This document shows, one piece after another, positions 6,508 to 11,771 of a stretch of DNA of 11,771 nt. Below the pieces are notes generated by a model, which ran no database searches, was not told the DNA's origin, and saw only the letters and a list, made by a program, of their open reading frames with translations. The translations under genes and the position numbers were made by a program. Source of the stretch: CAZQQN01 sp964549595 (lineage in GTDB: Bacteria > Bacteroidota > Bacteroidia > CAILMK01 > CAYYUA01); NCBI GenBank assembly GCA_964549595.1, contig CAZJWK010000089.1, forward strand, positions 1-11,771, written 5' to 3'. Every line of letters begins with the position of its first letter. Position 1 is the first letter of the stretch.

Positions 6508-7193
6508 GCATTTAATGCTTCCTTACGCTCAAGCCCTATCTTTTTGCCATCAATGGTAATGATTCCTTCTTTATTGAATTCAGAAATAGTCCTTATGGCA
6601 GTTTCGGTGGTAGTACCCATCAGGTTAGCCCATTCCTGGCGAGTCAAATAAATGTTAAGGCTACCATCTTCAGTAGTACCATAGCTATGATACAATGAAA
6701 GTATAGTTTGGGCTAAACGCTCCCTCACAGGCTTTTGAGTAAAATCTGTGAGCATATTTTCCGCATTTTTTAAATCACTGGAGAAAATTTGCATCATGCG
6801 AAAAGAAATCTCGGGATTATTTTCAAGCATTTCAAAAATAACACTGGCTGGAATAAAACAGACAACACTATTTTCAAGGGCTGAAGCAGCAGCTTTGTAA
6901 GCCTCTCCGCTTATCAGTGCACGGTAGCCTAAAATATTTCCCGGCTTATCAAGCCTAACTATTTGCTCACGGCCTTCATCCCCTAATTTATAGACCTTAA
7001 CCTTGCCACGGTTGATACAATACAAGCCATTGGGGCGCTGTCCTTCTTCGAAGATTACCTCTCCACGCTTGTAGATATTACAGGTTTTTTGGGAAGTCAC
7101 ATATTGCTGTTCTTTCAGGGTGATATTTTCGAAGATTGAATCGGCTCTACTTTCGCAAAGCTCGCAAACCGGGGGACTAAATTCTTCTGGCAT
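6492..7193 (-). CDS. Crp/Fnr-family transcriptional regulator
   Basis: At 233 residues it shows the full Crp/Fnr layout. An effector domain of the cyclic-nucleotide-binding fold covers about residues 22-140 (KRGEVIFEEGQRPNGLYCI, then GKVKVYKLGDEGREQIVRL). A long dimerisation helix covers about 125-155. A winged helix-turn-helix at about 155-225 has the recognition segment TRQEWANLMGTTTETAIRTI; Glu197 and Arg201 correspond to the Glu and Arg of the E-x-x-S-R DNA-reading motif of E. coli Fnr, with Ile in place of Ser. Cysteines are at 10, 13, 38, 59 and 112. Cys112 in ALENSVVCFIP aligns with the essential Cys122 of E. coli Fnr, and Cys10-x-x-Cys13 resembles its N-terminal pair, but the third closely spaced N-terminal Cys is missing. 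Oxygen or redox sensing by a cluster is therefore possible, not shown. It stands alone, with about 1.5 kb of gene-free DNA upstream. Confidence 0.95.
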   Translation of the reverse strand: MPEEFSPPVCELCESRADSIFENITLKEQQYVTSQKTCNIYKRGEVIFEEGQRPNGLYCINRGKVKVYKLGDEGREQIVRLDKPGNILGYRALISGEAYKAAASALENSVVCFIPASVIFEMLENNPEISFRMMQIFSSDLKNAENMLTDFTQKPVRERLAQTILSLYHSYGTTEDGSLNIYLTRQEWANLMGTTTETAIRTISEFNKEGIITIDGKKIGLERKEALNALAEF

Positions 7194-7678
7194 AGTAGAT
7201 TATTTGATTTATAAAACAACAAATCGCTTTTAAAAACTCCTTTAATAACCTAATAACTTTAAATTCGGGAATAACAATTTAAAATTCTTTTCAGAAAATA
7301 GTCAATCCTATTAAAATTCTTCACAAAATTTTTTTCCTCAAAGAGTAATTGGTTCCAATACACTTTTAATATAAAGCATGGTAATTAAGTACTACCTTTA
7401 TTTGGCCCTTTTGCCTTTAACCTAAGTGATAACCAATTGAACTAACAGGCTGTTTTAAACTTCAATTCCGTATTTCTAAAAAATTTAATAAAAACTGTAT
7501 AATCCTGAAAAAACCACAGGGCTTGCAACATATTTTCCTCCAAGGTTTACAAATGGGATTTTTTTGAAGGTACGAAACCAATTCATTGTTAAATAAACTT
7601 TACGATAGAGATGCCATAATGCGTAAGCAATTCCAAAAATATCAGATGCTATCTCATCCTTGAAGCAAATATGCTTAA
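7194..7678. other. AT-rich intergenic region upstream of the Fnr-like gene
   Basis: This stretch should contain the minus-strand promoter of the Fnr-like gene, but no complete TTG / TAnnTTTG pair is visible. From 7568 onward, the plus-strand frame used by the transposase relic is also readable for short blocks, interrupted at 7565, 7661 and 7676. The relic may thus once have extended leftward, but I recognise no conserved motif there. Confidence 0.4.
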
Positions 7679-8404
7679 GTTACTAATAAAAATGACAATG
7701 TTAACACTCCCCTGCTTAAAGTAAGTAGGATAAAAAACCCATTTATCGTTGCGGACAACACTTATCACCCTCATGTAACTTTTATTTGCAAACAAGCAGC
7801 TATTATTGAAAACCATGGCGATAAGGTTCATCCGAACAATCTCCAACAAAATAGGATTCAAAACCATCTCCAAAACCTCTTTACTGATGCGGTCAACCAT
7901 CAGAAAGCAATATTTAGGGTCGTTAAAAAAACTGATGTTTACTTTTATTTTCAGGCCAATTCAAGTGACACGGTTCTGGGGAAGCACAAGGCATTAAAGC
8001 ATTGGCAAACAGTCAAAGTAAACGGCAGCACTTTTGAAGGCTGTAAAGTCACACACCGATTCGCATATGATGATATAACTTATAAAATAATCATGCGCCT
8101 CAACTTCAGGTTGAATCACCAAAGAGTGGATACCGACCAGGTATTAAGCAAACCTGAATGAAATTGGTCAAACCAACCTGCCGTTTTCTGTTTAATTGAA
8201 AACACGGTTTATTTGTTCTCGGCCTTGGGATATGATGTTTTTGTTTACTCATAGTAAAAGTCCCTTCAGAAAATCCTCTCACCTGATTCCAAAGCCAAAC
8301 TTAAACGGTTCATTTTTGAGTTTATAATTGTTCCAGTTAAATTGGTTAAGGGAGGCAGACAATAAGTGCTCAAACTTTTAACCCTAAAGGCTTACCCCTT
8401 ACTT
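7679..8404 (+). pseudogene. Decayed DDE transposase (IS1380-like)
   Basis: A frame of 160 sense codons without any start codon runs from 7679 to a TGA at 8159. The same frame continues through 8162-8251, two stops (8252-8257), 8258-8362, a TAA at 8363 and on to the TAG at 8405. The joined translation follows the C-terminal half of IS1380-like (DDE group 1) transposases from Bacteroidota. It shows a YFYFQANSSDTVLGK block followed by HWQTVKVNG, then YKIIMR, then ENTVYLFSAL, then the basic end KLKRFIFEFIIVPVKLVKGG, RQ-stop-VLKL. The YNQRG-type segment expected between YKIIMR and ENT is missing, so there is a deletion near 8159 as well as four or more nonsense codons. The N-terminal half is lost or unrecognisable. 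Clear terminal inverted repeats or a target duplication were not found. Family assignment rests on remembered motif patterns, not a search. Confidence 0.65.
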
Positions 8405-8610
8405 TAGAATGAACTTTCAAAAACGAATTAGGAAGAAAACAATGAACTGAAAAACTTATAAAGCGAGCAATTATGTCCAAAAGGGATAAAAGGACTTCAG
8501 CAAACTATTTTATAACATTATTCAGGATCCTTAACGGGATTTTTTCAGCATTCATTATCGAATTCGGGAGGTAACAGACCGGTTATCAACCAAGGTTGGC
8601 TGAGTCCAGC

Positions 8611-8634
8611 GGTAGCTTAAACGGTAGCTTAAAA
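8611..8634 (+). repeat. Tandem 12-bp repeat with a third copy downstream
   Basis: GGTAGCTTAAAC (8611-8622) is followed directly by GGTAGCTTAAAA (8623-8634). GTAGCTTAAAAC occurs again at 8736-8747, about 20 bases before the peroxiredoxin start. Sequences just before the first and third copies also share AGGTTGG(G)CT (from about 8593 and 8711). This suggests local duplication, or binding-site copies in the leader. Confidence 0.45.
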
Positions 8635-8689
8635 GCCTTTGGGGGTTCGCATTTATGATTAAAAATACACTCTAAGCCGTTTCTAATAT

Positions 8690-8703
8690 ATGATGAATAT
8701 CAT
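8690..8703. promoter_or_regulatory. Palindrome ATGAT-N4-ATCAT upstream of the peroxiredoxin, Fnr/Crp-box-like
   Basis: ATGATGAATATCAT is a perfect inverted repeat with 5-bp arms and a 4-bp spacer, 63 bp before the peroxiredoxin start. It matches the Fnr consensus TTGAT-N4-ATCAA at 8 of 10 fixed positions. The Crp/Fnr-family gene nearby is an obvious candidate binder. A Fur/PerR-type site is less likely because those boxes have an odd central base. Confidence 0.35.
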
Positions 8704-8766
8704 TTTTTAGAGGTTGGGCTAAAGCGTCCTTTGTAGTAGCTTAAAACATTCAAAAAAAACTTATAT

Positions 8767-9441
8767 ATGGAACCTCAAGATGCAAATGGACAACAAGAGA
8801 CCAACCCAAAACCGGTTATCCCAAGAATTGGTGAAAAGGCCCCTGATTTTGAAGCCAGCACAACTCAGGGCCATATCAAATTTTCTGACTATAACAAAGA
8901 TAACTGGGTAATTCTTTTCTCTCACCCTGCGGATTTCACACCGGTTTGTACTACTGAGCTAACCGATTTTGCCCGTGAAAAGGAGTGGTTTGAGCAAAAA
9001 AACACCAAGCTAATGGGTCTAAGTATTGACAGCATTCATTCGCATTTGGCCTGGGTTCACAATGTTAAGGAAAAGACCGGGATTTACATGGATTTTCCCA
9101 TCATTGACGACCTGGACCAATCCGTAGCCCAGCTTTACGGCATGGTTCACCCTGGTGAAGCCACTACGGCAGCGGTAAGAGCTGTCTTCTTCATTGACCC
9201 TAAGCAAACCATTCGCCTGATTATGTACTATCCCTTAAACGTAGGCCGGAACATGGAGGAAATCAAACGGTCACTGGAAGCACTTCAGACAGCAGATGAG
9301 CAAGGAGTAGCTTTACCTATGAATTGGCAACAGGGTGATAAAGGCATCGTCCCGCCTCCAAAAACTCTTGAAGAAATGGATGACCGTGATCAGCGAGAGC
9401 AGGAAAAAGTTGATTTTTATCTGGTTAAGCAAGAGCTTTAA
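8767..9441 (+). CDS. 1-Cys peroxiredoxin (Prx6-type)
   Basis: This thiol peroxidase reduces hydrogen peroxide, alkyl hydroperoxides or peroxynitrite in the cytoplasm. The active site is intact: HPADFTPVCTTEL supplies the P-x-x-x-T-x-x-C motif with Thr58 and the peroxidatic Cys61, and Arg138 in AVRAVFFIDP is the usual partner Arg. Cys61 is the only cysteine in 224 residues, so there is no resolving Cys and an external thiol must recycle it. The long C-terminal part with PMNWQQGDKGIVPPP is characteristic of the Prx6 group, as is the length. The first 15 residues are polar and poorly conserved. It is a single-gene transcript ending at a strong terminator 20 bp downstream. A Fnr-box-like palindrome and repeated GTAGCTTAAA words lie in the leader, and may link its expression to the Fnr-like regulator. 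Confidence 0.97.
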   Translation: MEPQDANGQQETNPKPVIPRIGEKAPDFEASTTQGHIKFSDYNKDNWVILFSHPADFTPVCTTELTDFAREKEWFEQKNTKLMGLSIDSIHSHLAWVHNVKEKTGIYMDFPIIDDLDQSVAQLYGMVHPGEATTAAVRAVFFIDPKQTIRLIMYYPLNVGRNMEEIKRSLEALQTADEQGVALPMNWQQGDKGIVPPPKTLEEMDDRDQREQEKVDFYLVKQEL

Positions 9442-9461
9442 TTTGCTAAACTACCTGATTC

Positions 9462-9498
9462 AAAAAAGGTCGGTTAATATTATTAGCCGGCCTTTTTT
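9462..9498. terminator. Bidirectional terminator between the peroxiredoxin and the sulfotransferase
   Basis: An 11-bp stem (9468-9478 with 9482-9492, two or three G-T pairs) with a 3-base loop is flanked by six A (9462-9467) and six T (9493-9498). It is 20 bp past the peroxiredoxin stop and about 95 bp past the sulfotransferase stop on the other strand, so it can serve both converging genes. Confidence 0.88.
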
Positions 9499-9593
9499 AT
9501 TATGACAAAACGTTGGTGAGTAAAGGAATTAAAAAATTTTAAGCTCAAAAGGCTGCCAAAATGATAATTGCTTGAATTAAGGGAGGCTTCTTA

Positions 9594-10613
9594 TTAATGA
9601 TTTTCGGAGTTTTTTGAATTGTCAGAGAAGCCTTGCAGCATACCGCTCTTGTCAGGAAGGTCATTGCCCGGCAAATAGCAGTTGATACTCAACGTTTCAA
9701 GAATGTTCAACAGCTGCTTTTCAGTTTCATTATTTACCTCTCGCCGCCAGCTGCCAAGCAATTCCTTGTTGTTACCTTCTTTAATGAGCAGTTCAGTGTT
9801 TTTAGTGCTGTGGACAATACCCTTGGAAGGTACGTGTATCCGTTTTAGCATTTTTTGCTGATAAGGGATGTCAACATGCCGGCAAATAGCTTTTAGTACA
9901 GTACCAGGGCTGAATAAGAGCTCCTCGTAGAAAACGGGAATAATGTTTTTGGGTAACTGTCGATCAAGCATTTTCCTTAAAAAATTGAAGTTCTCAAGGC
10001 CCCAGCTAAGAACAAATTTTTCCAGCCCTGATCCTTTTTGCCTGATTCGATTGATCATATCCTTCGCATCACTTGAAAGGTTTTCTCTAATACCAGGAGC
10101 TTGACTGAATTGATCGATGTAAGTAGTCCAGTTATTCCTTAACCTGGAGAGGCTGTGGGAAATTGGGTGCCTTAGTAAATAAAGGGCATAATCTTGCTCA
10201 AATTCCAAAAGAGACTCCCACCAATAGCTCACGCGGTGAGTTTTAAAAATTGTGCGTGTTGTTTGAAGTTTATGATCACCTTTCAACCAATCGCTCCAAT
10301 AATAACTATTCCAGGTTTTGCCTGATGAGAGGGCTCTGAAATATTTAAATAAGTTATTGATGTTAGCCTTAGATAATTCCGTGTAACGCTCTTGTAAATC
10401 ATGGGTAGAGAAGTATCGCTTGAGAATGGCTTTATTGTCTTGATTTAAGGCAAAAGGCTCACTGGCAAGCTTACAAGCTGGATCCATATTTAGTATTTCG
10501 GCAAGCAAGGTGGATCCACTTCGGGGAAGGGTAAAGATGTAAACATCCTTATCTTCCTTTTGATGTTTATGGATAACAGTTAATGCATCTTTAATGAGAG
10601 ACTTTAATGCCAT
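9594..10613 (-). CDS. Sulfotransferase family protein
   Basis: Sulfotransferases move a sulfuryl group from PAPS to a hydroxyl or amine on a sugar, lipid or peptide. Residues 24-37, VYIFTLPRSGSTLL, are the 5'-phosphosulfate loop (P-loop-like, with LPRSGST), close to the N-terminus as expected. LLRHPISHSLSRL at 147-159 fits the 3'-phosphate-binding motif, with Arg148 and a nearby Ser. The tail holds the usual YEELLFSPGTVLKAICRHV segment (about 229-247), where family members read (Y/F)-E-x-L-x-x-(D/N)-P. The 339-residue length is normal for the bacterial Sulfotransf_3-like group, and there is no signal peptide or membrane segment, so it is probably cytosolic. The acceptor cannot be inferred, because no glycan or lipid synthesis genes adjoin it. 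It is transcribed alone and converges on the peroxiredoxin. Confidence 0.9.
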   Translation of the reverse strand: MALKSLIKDALTVIHKHQKEDKDVYIFTLPRSGSTLLAEILNMDPACKLASEPFALNQDNKAILKRYFSTHDLQERYTELSKANINNLFKYFRALSSGKTWNSYYWSDWLKGDHKLQTTRTIFKTHRVSYWWESLLEFEQDYALYLLRHPISHSLSRLRNNWTTYIDQFSQAPGIRENLSSDAKDMINRIRQKGSGLEKFVLSWGLENFNFLRKMLDRQLPKNIIPVFYEELLFSPGTVLKAICRHVDIPYQQKMLKRIHVPSKGIVHSTKNTELLIKEGNNKELLGSWRREVNNETEKQLLNILETLSINCYLPGNDLPDKSGMLQGFSDNSKNSENH

Positions 10614-10818
10614 AATGAAATAACGTAAAGCAGGTATTGTTCAAAGGTTTGAAATCCATAAAAAAAACACGACTTAAAGCACCTAAAATATTCAAGAACA
10701 TTCCTAAAAGGAAGAAAGAGACAAGGCTTGGCGGTTGTTTGCCTAATGAAAACCAAGTCCTATGGTCCAAGAATTGATAAATTAGGCGGATAGCTTCTTT
10801 GAATCTATTTTTTATTTT
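10614..10818. other. Region upstream of the sulfotransferase, with a readable but unidentified minus-strand frame
   Basis: The minus-strand frame of the Uma2 relic stays open through this stretch down to a TAA at 10593-10591, 20 bases inside the sulfotransferase gene. It encodes a hydrophobic segment (SFFLLGMFLNILGALSRVFF). There is no ATG start before that segment and I recognise no family. The sulfotransferase promoter should also lie here, but no full consensus is visible. Confidence 0.35.
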
Positions 10819-10932
10819 TAGATCAAATTGACTATTTGCTAATTTGTAAACCTTAATACCTTACTTTATAGAATCAATAATCCAAGAGTATTTGACGCCA
10901 TACTTGGCATGAATGCCCTTTGACCGGAAATC
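10819..10932 (-). pseudogene. Relic of a Uma2-family (DUF820) endonuclease C-terminus
   Basis: The minus strand reads DFRSKGIHAKYGVKYSWIID, then SIK, a TAA stop (10863-10861), then GIKVYKLANSQFDL. Uma2-family PD-(D/E)XK-type proteins have a conserved C-terminal block K-x-x-x-Y-x-x-x-G-V-x-x-x-W-I-(V/I)-D followed nine residues after the Asp by Y in a V-x-V-Y-x-L strand. Here GV to W, D to Y (counting the stop as one codon) and the following K-L and F-x-L all fall at the expected spacing. The fragment has lost its N-terminal catalytic part, because the upstream direction runs into the intact fur gene, and it carries one nonsense codon, so it cannot be functional. Its DNA forms the leader and promoter region of the fur gene on the other strand. 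Confidence 0.55.
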
Positions 10933-10935
10933 GTA

Positions 10936-11349
10936 ATGCAAAAAGAATTGGAAAATCAATTACTGCAAAACGTAATCAAGCCCACGCCAGTGCGGATATT
11001 GGTGCTGGAAAAATTGCTCAAACAAGAAACAGCCAGCAGCATTTCGGCTTTAGAAAACCAATTGGAGTACATTAACCGCGCTACGCTGTACCGTACCTTA
11101 AAAACTTTTGAGGAAAACGGCCTTGTTCATCACATTGAGGACGGAACGGGTAACACCAAATATGCCTTGTGCTCTTCCGCTTGCAGCAACGAAATGCATA
11201 AAGACACCCATGTTCATTTCCACTGTTCTTTCTGCGGGTCTACCGTTTGTTTACCCAATACCCAAATTCCGCTGGTTAGCCTGCCTGATCATTACCAAGC
11301 CGACCACTATGAGCTCCTTATTACAGGGAAATGTGCTTCTTGCTGTTAA
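10936..11349 (+). CDS. Fur-family metalloregulator
   Basis: At 137 residues this has the standard size for a Fur-family dimeric repressor. The N-terminal winged helix holds KPTPVRILVLEKLL and the recognition segment INRATLYRTLKTFEENGLV (about 46-64). The C-terminal part has the metal-binding block HVHFHCSFC (92-100). A structural zinc site of four cysteines is complete: Cys97-x-x-Cys100 and Cys133-x-x-Cys136, with an extra final Cys137. Where PerR and Fur carry an acidic residue after CG-x-x-V, this protein has Cys105 in CGSTVCLPN, a pattern I associate with a Bacteroidota subgroup; it suggests a softer regulatory metal such as zinc rather than iron, but that is inference. Two more cysteines are at 79 and 83. 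A cation diffusion facilitator starts 81 bp downstream on the same strand, so the pair probably handles one metal. The start fits the family, with KPTP near residue 15. Confidence 0.95.
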   Translation: MQKELENQLLQNVIKPTPVRILVLEKLLKQETASSISALENQLEYINRATLYRTLKTFEENGLVHHIEDGTGNTKYALCSSACSNEMHKDTHVHFHCSFCGSTVCLPNTQIPLVSLPDHYQADHYELLITGKCASCC

Positions 11350-11350
11350 A

Positions 11351-11369
11351 AATGCAACACCTGTGCATT
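11351..11369. promoter_or_regulatory. Inverted repeat between the fur and CDF genes
   Basis: AATGCA (11351-11356) and TGCATT (11364-11369) are perfect 6-bp arms with a 7-bp spacer, starting one base after the fur stop codon. There is no T run, so it is not a typical terminator. A metalloregulator operator for the exporter gene is possible. A second palindrome, TTTGATCAAA, lies at 11391-11400. Confidence 0.3.
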
Positions 11370-11430
11370 AATTATCTCATTTCCTTTGTGTTTGATCAAA
11401 TTGTTTAACAGTTTCACCCTAAAAAGGAAA

Positions 11431-11771
11431 ATGATGCAAGATCACAATCAAGGAGATGGAGCGGTTAAACACGGAAAAGCCTTTGCCATTGGTATTTTTC
11501 TTAACGTGCTATTTGTAGCGGTTGAGGTTTATTACGGGCTCATCATTAATTCTTCTGCATTACTGGCTGATGCGGGGCATAATTTGAGTGATGTCATAAG
11601 CCTGGTCCTGGCCTGGGTAGCCGCTTGGATGGCCCGAAAACAATCAACCCGGAAATTCACGTATGGTTTCCGCAAAACCACTATCCTTGCTTCACTGATC
11701 AATGGTTTGCTGATTATCGGGGCTTCGGGCTTTATCCTGTACGATGCCATTCAAAAGTTTCAAAATCCCGT
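11431..11771 (+). CDS. Cation diffusion facilitator (CzcD-like metal exporter), N-terminal part
   Basis: CDF proteins are proton-coupled exporters of Zn, Co, Cd, Fe or Mn across the inner membrane. The 113 codons in the window give a His-containing N-terminus and then three membrane segments at about residues 17-37, 44-67 and 82-104. TM2 carries SALLADAGHNLSDV, with His50-x-x-x-Asp54, the H-x-x-x-D half-site seen in zinc-type members, preceded by Asp47. TM2 to TM3 is joined by the usual basic FTYGFRK turn. The gene continues past the window edge, so TM4-6 and the cytoplasmic domain are not visible. AAGGA lies a few bases in front of two adjacent ATG codons (11431 and 11434); either may be used. 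It follows the Fur-family gene by 81 bp on the same strand. Confidence 0.95.
   Translation, partial: MMQDHNQGDGAVKHGKAFAIGIFLNVLFVAVEVYYGLIINSSALLADAGHNLSDVISLVLAWVAAWMARKQSTRKFTYGFRKTTILASLINGLLIIGASGFILYDAIQKFQNP

Larger units (their letters stand above)
8408..8766. other. Gene-free region between the transposase relic and the peroxiredoxin gene
   Basis: No intact gene is visible. The region holds a 12-bp tandem repeat (8611-8634) and a palindrome (8690-8703), listed separately. A 33-codon frame at 8473-8574 with a basic then hydrophobic product is too short and unsupported to call. The peroxiredoxin promoter must lie here, but I cannot place a full consensus. Confidence 0.4.

Noticed and set aside
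7649..7900. 83-codon minus-strand frame opposite the long start-less plus frame
   Set aside because: It is antisense to the transposase relic, has no ribosome-binding sequence or recognisable motif, and its composition fits a shadow frame.
7806..7997. 63-codon plus-strand frame inside the transposase relic
   Set aside because: It lies in a different frame from the relic, which has the better protein-like translation; it is a shadow.
8473..8574. 33-codon frame with a basic start and a hydrophobic middle (MSKRDKRTSANYF...)
   Set aside because: It is short, lacks a clear ribosome-binding sequence and lies in DNA next to a dead transposase; there is nothing beyond hydrophobicity to support it.
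9019..9207. Minus-strand frame inside the peroxiredoxin gene
   Set aside because: Antisense shadow of a well-supported gene.
10906..10917. Palindrome GGCAT-GA-ATGCC just upstream of the fur start, considered as a Fur operator
   Set aside because: It coincides with ordinary codons (Gly-Ile-His-Ala) of the Uma2 relic on the other strand, so its symmetry may be accidental; not called as an operator.
11108..11371. 87-codon frame overlapping the fur gene
   Set aside because: Shadow of the Fur-family gene, which has an intact domain and zinc site in its own frame.
11532..11750. Minus-strand frame inside the CDF gene
   Set aside because: Antisense shadow; the plus strand encodes clear membrane segments with the H-x-x-x-D motif.

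Overview
The window looks like a chromosomal segment of a Bacteroidota bacterium, probably a free-living Cytophagales- or Flavobacteria-like organism. It is AT-rich. A very large secreted protein ends in a type IX secretion (T9SS) sorting domain with a YPNPF motif. The tetR promoter matches the Bacteroidota form (TTTG, 19 bp, TAnnTTTG) rather than the E. coli sigma-70 form. No rRNA, tRNA, CRISPR array, phage module or intact insertion sequence was seen.

Layout. Positions 1-1430 hold a minus-strand cluster: a TetR-family repressor, a YceI-family exported protein one base downstream, and the first 24 codons of another exported protein, possibly TolC-like. A near-palindromic 12-bp word occurs at the tetR promoter/start and again in front of the left-most gene, which suggests one autoregulated unit. 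Positions 1722-5489 encode a 1255-residue secreted protein with seven 64-residue SBBP repeats, five PKD-like domains and a T9SS tail, closed by a strong terminator. Positions 5490-6491 are poorly explained and contain only weak small open frames. A Crp/Fnr-type regulator lies at 6492-7193.

Positions 7194-8766 contain no intact gene. They do contain a decayed transposase: a 160-codon frame with no start codon continues, in the same frame and across several stop codons, into a recognisable DDE-transposase C-terminus ending near 8404. A 1-Cys peroxiredoxin (8767-9441) and a sulfotransferase (9594-10613, opposite strand) converge on a shared bidirectional terminator. A second relic lies between the sulfotransferase and the Fur-family gene: the C-terminal motif of a Uma2-family (DUF820) endonuclease, with one in-frame stop, antisense to the fur leader. 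At the right edge a Fur-family metalloregulator is followed by the start of a cation diffusion facilitator, a plausible metal-homeostasis pair.

The themes are stress and metal response (Fnr-like, peroxiredoxin, Fur, CDF, TetR/YceI) and a cell-surface adhesin-like protein, separated by intergenic DNA that partly consists of dead mobile or selfish genes. I do not see convincing evidence for a new multi-gene system. The most useful new observations are the TetR operator set, the two gene relics, and the small open frames beside the Fnr-like gene.
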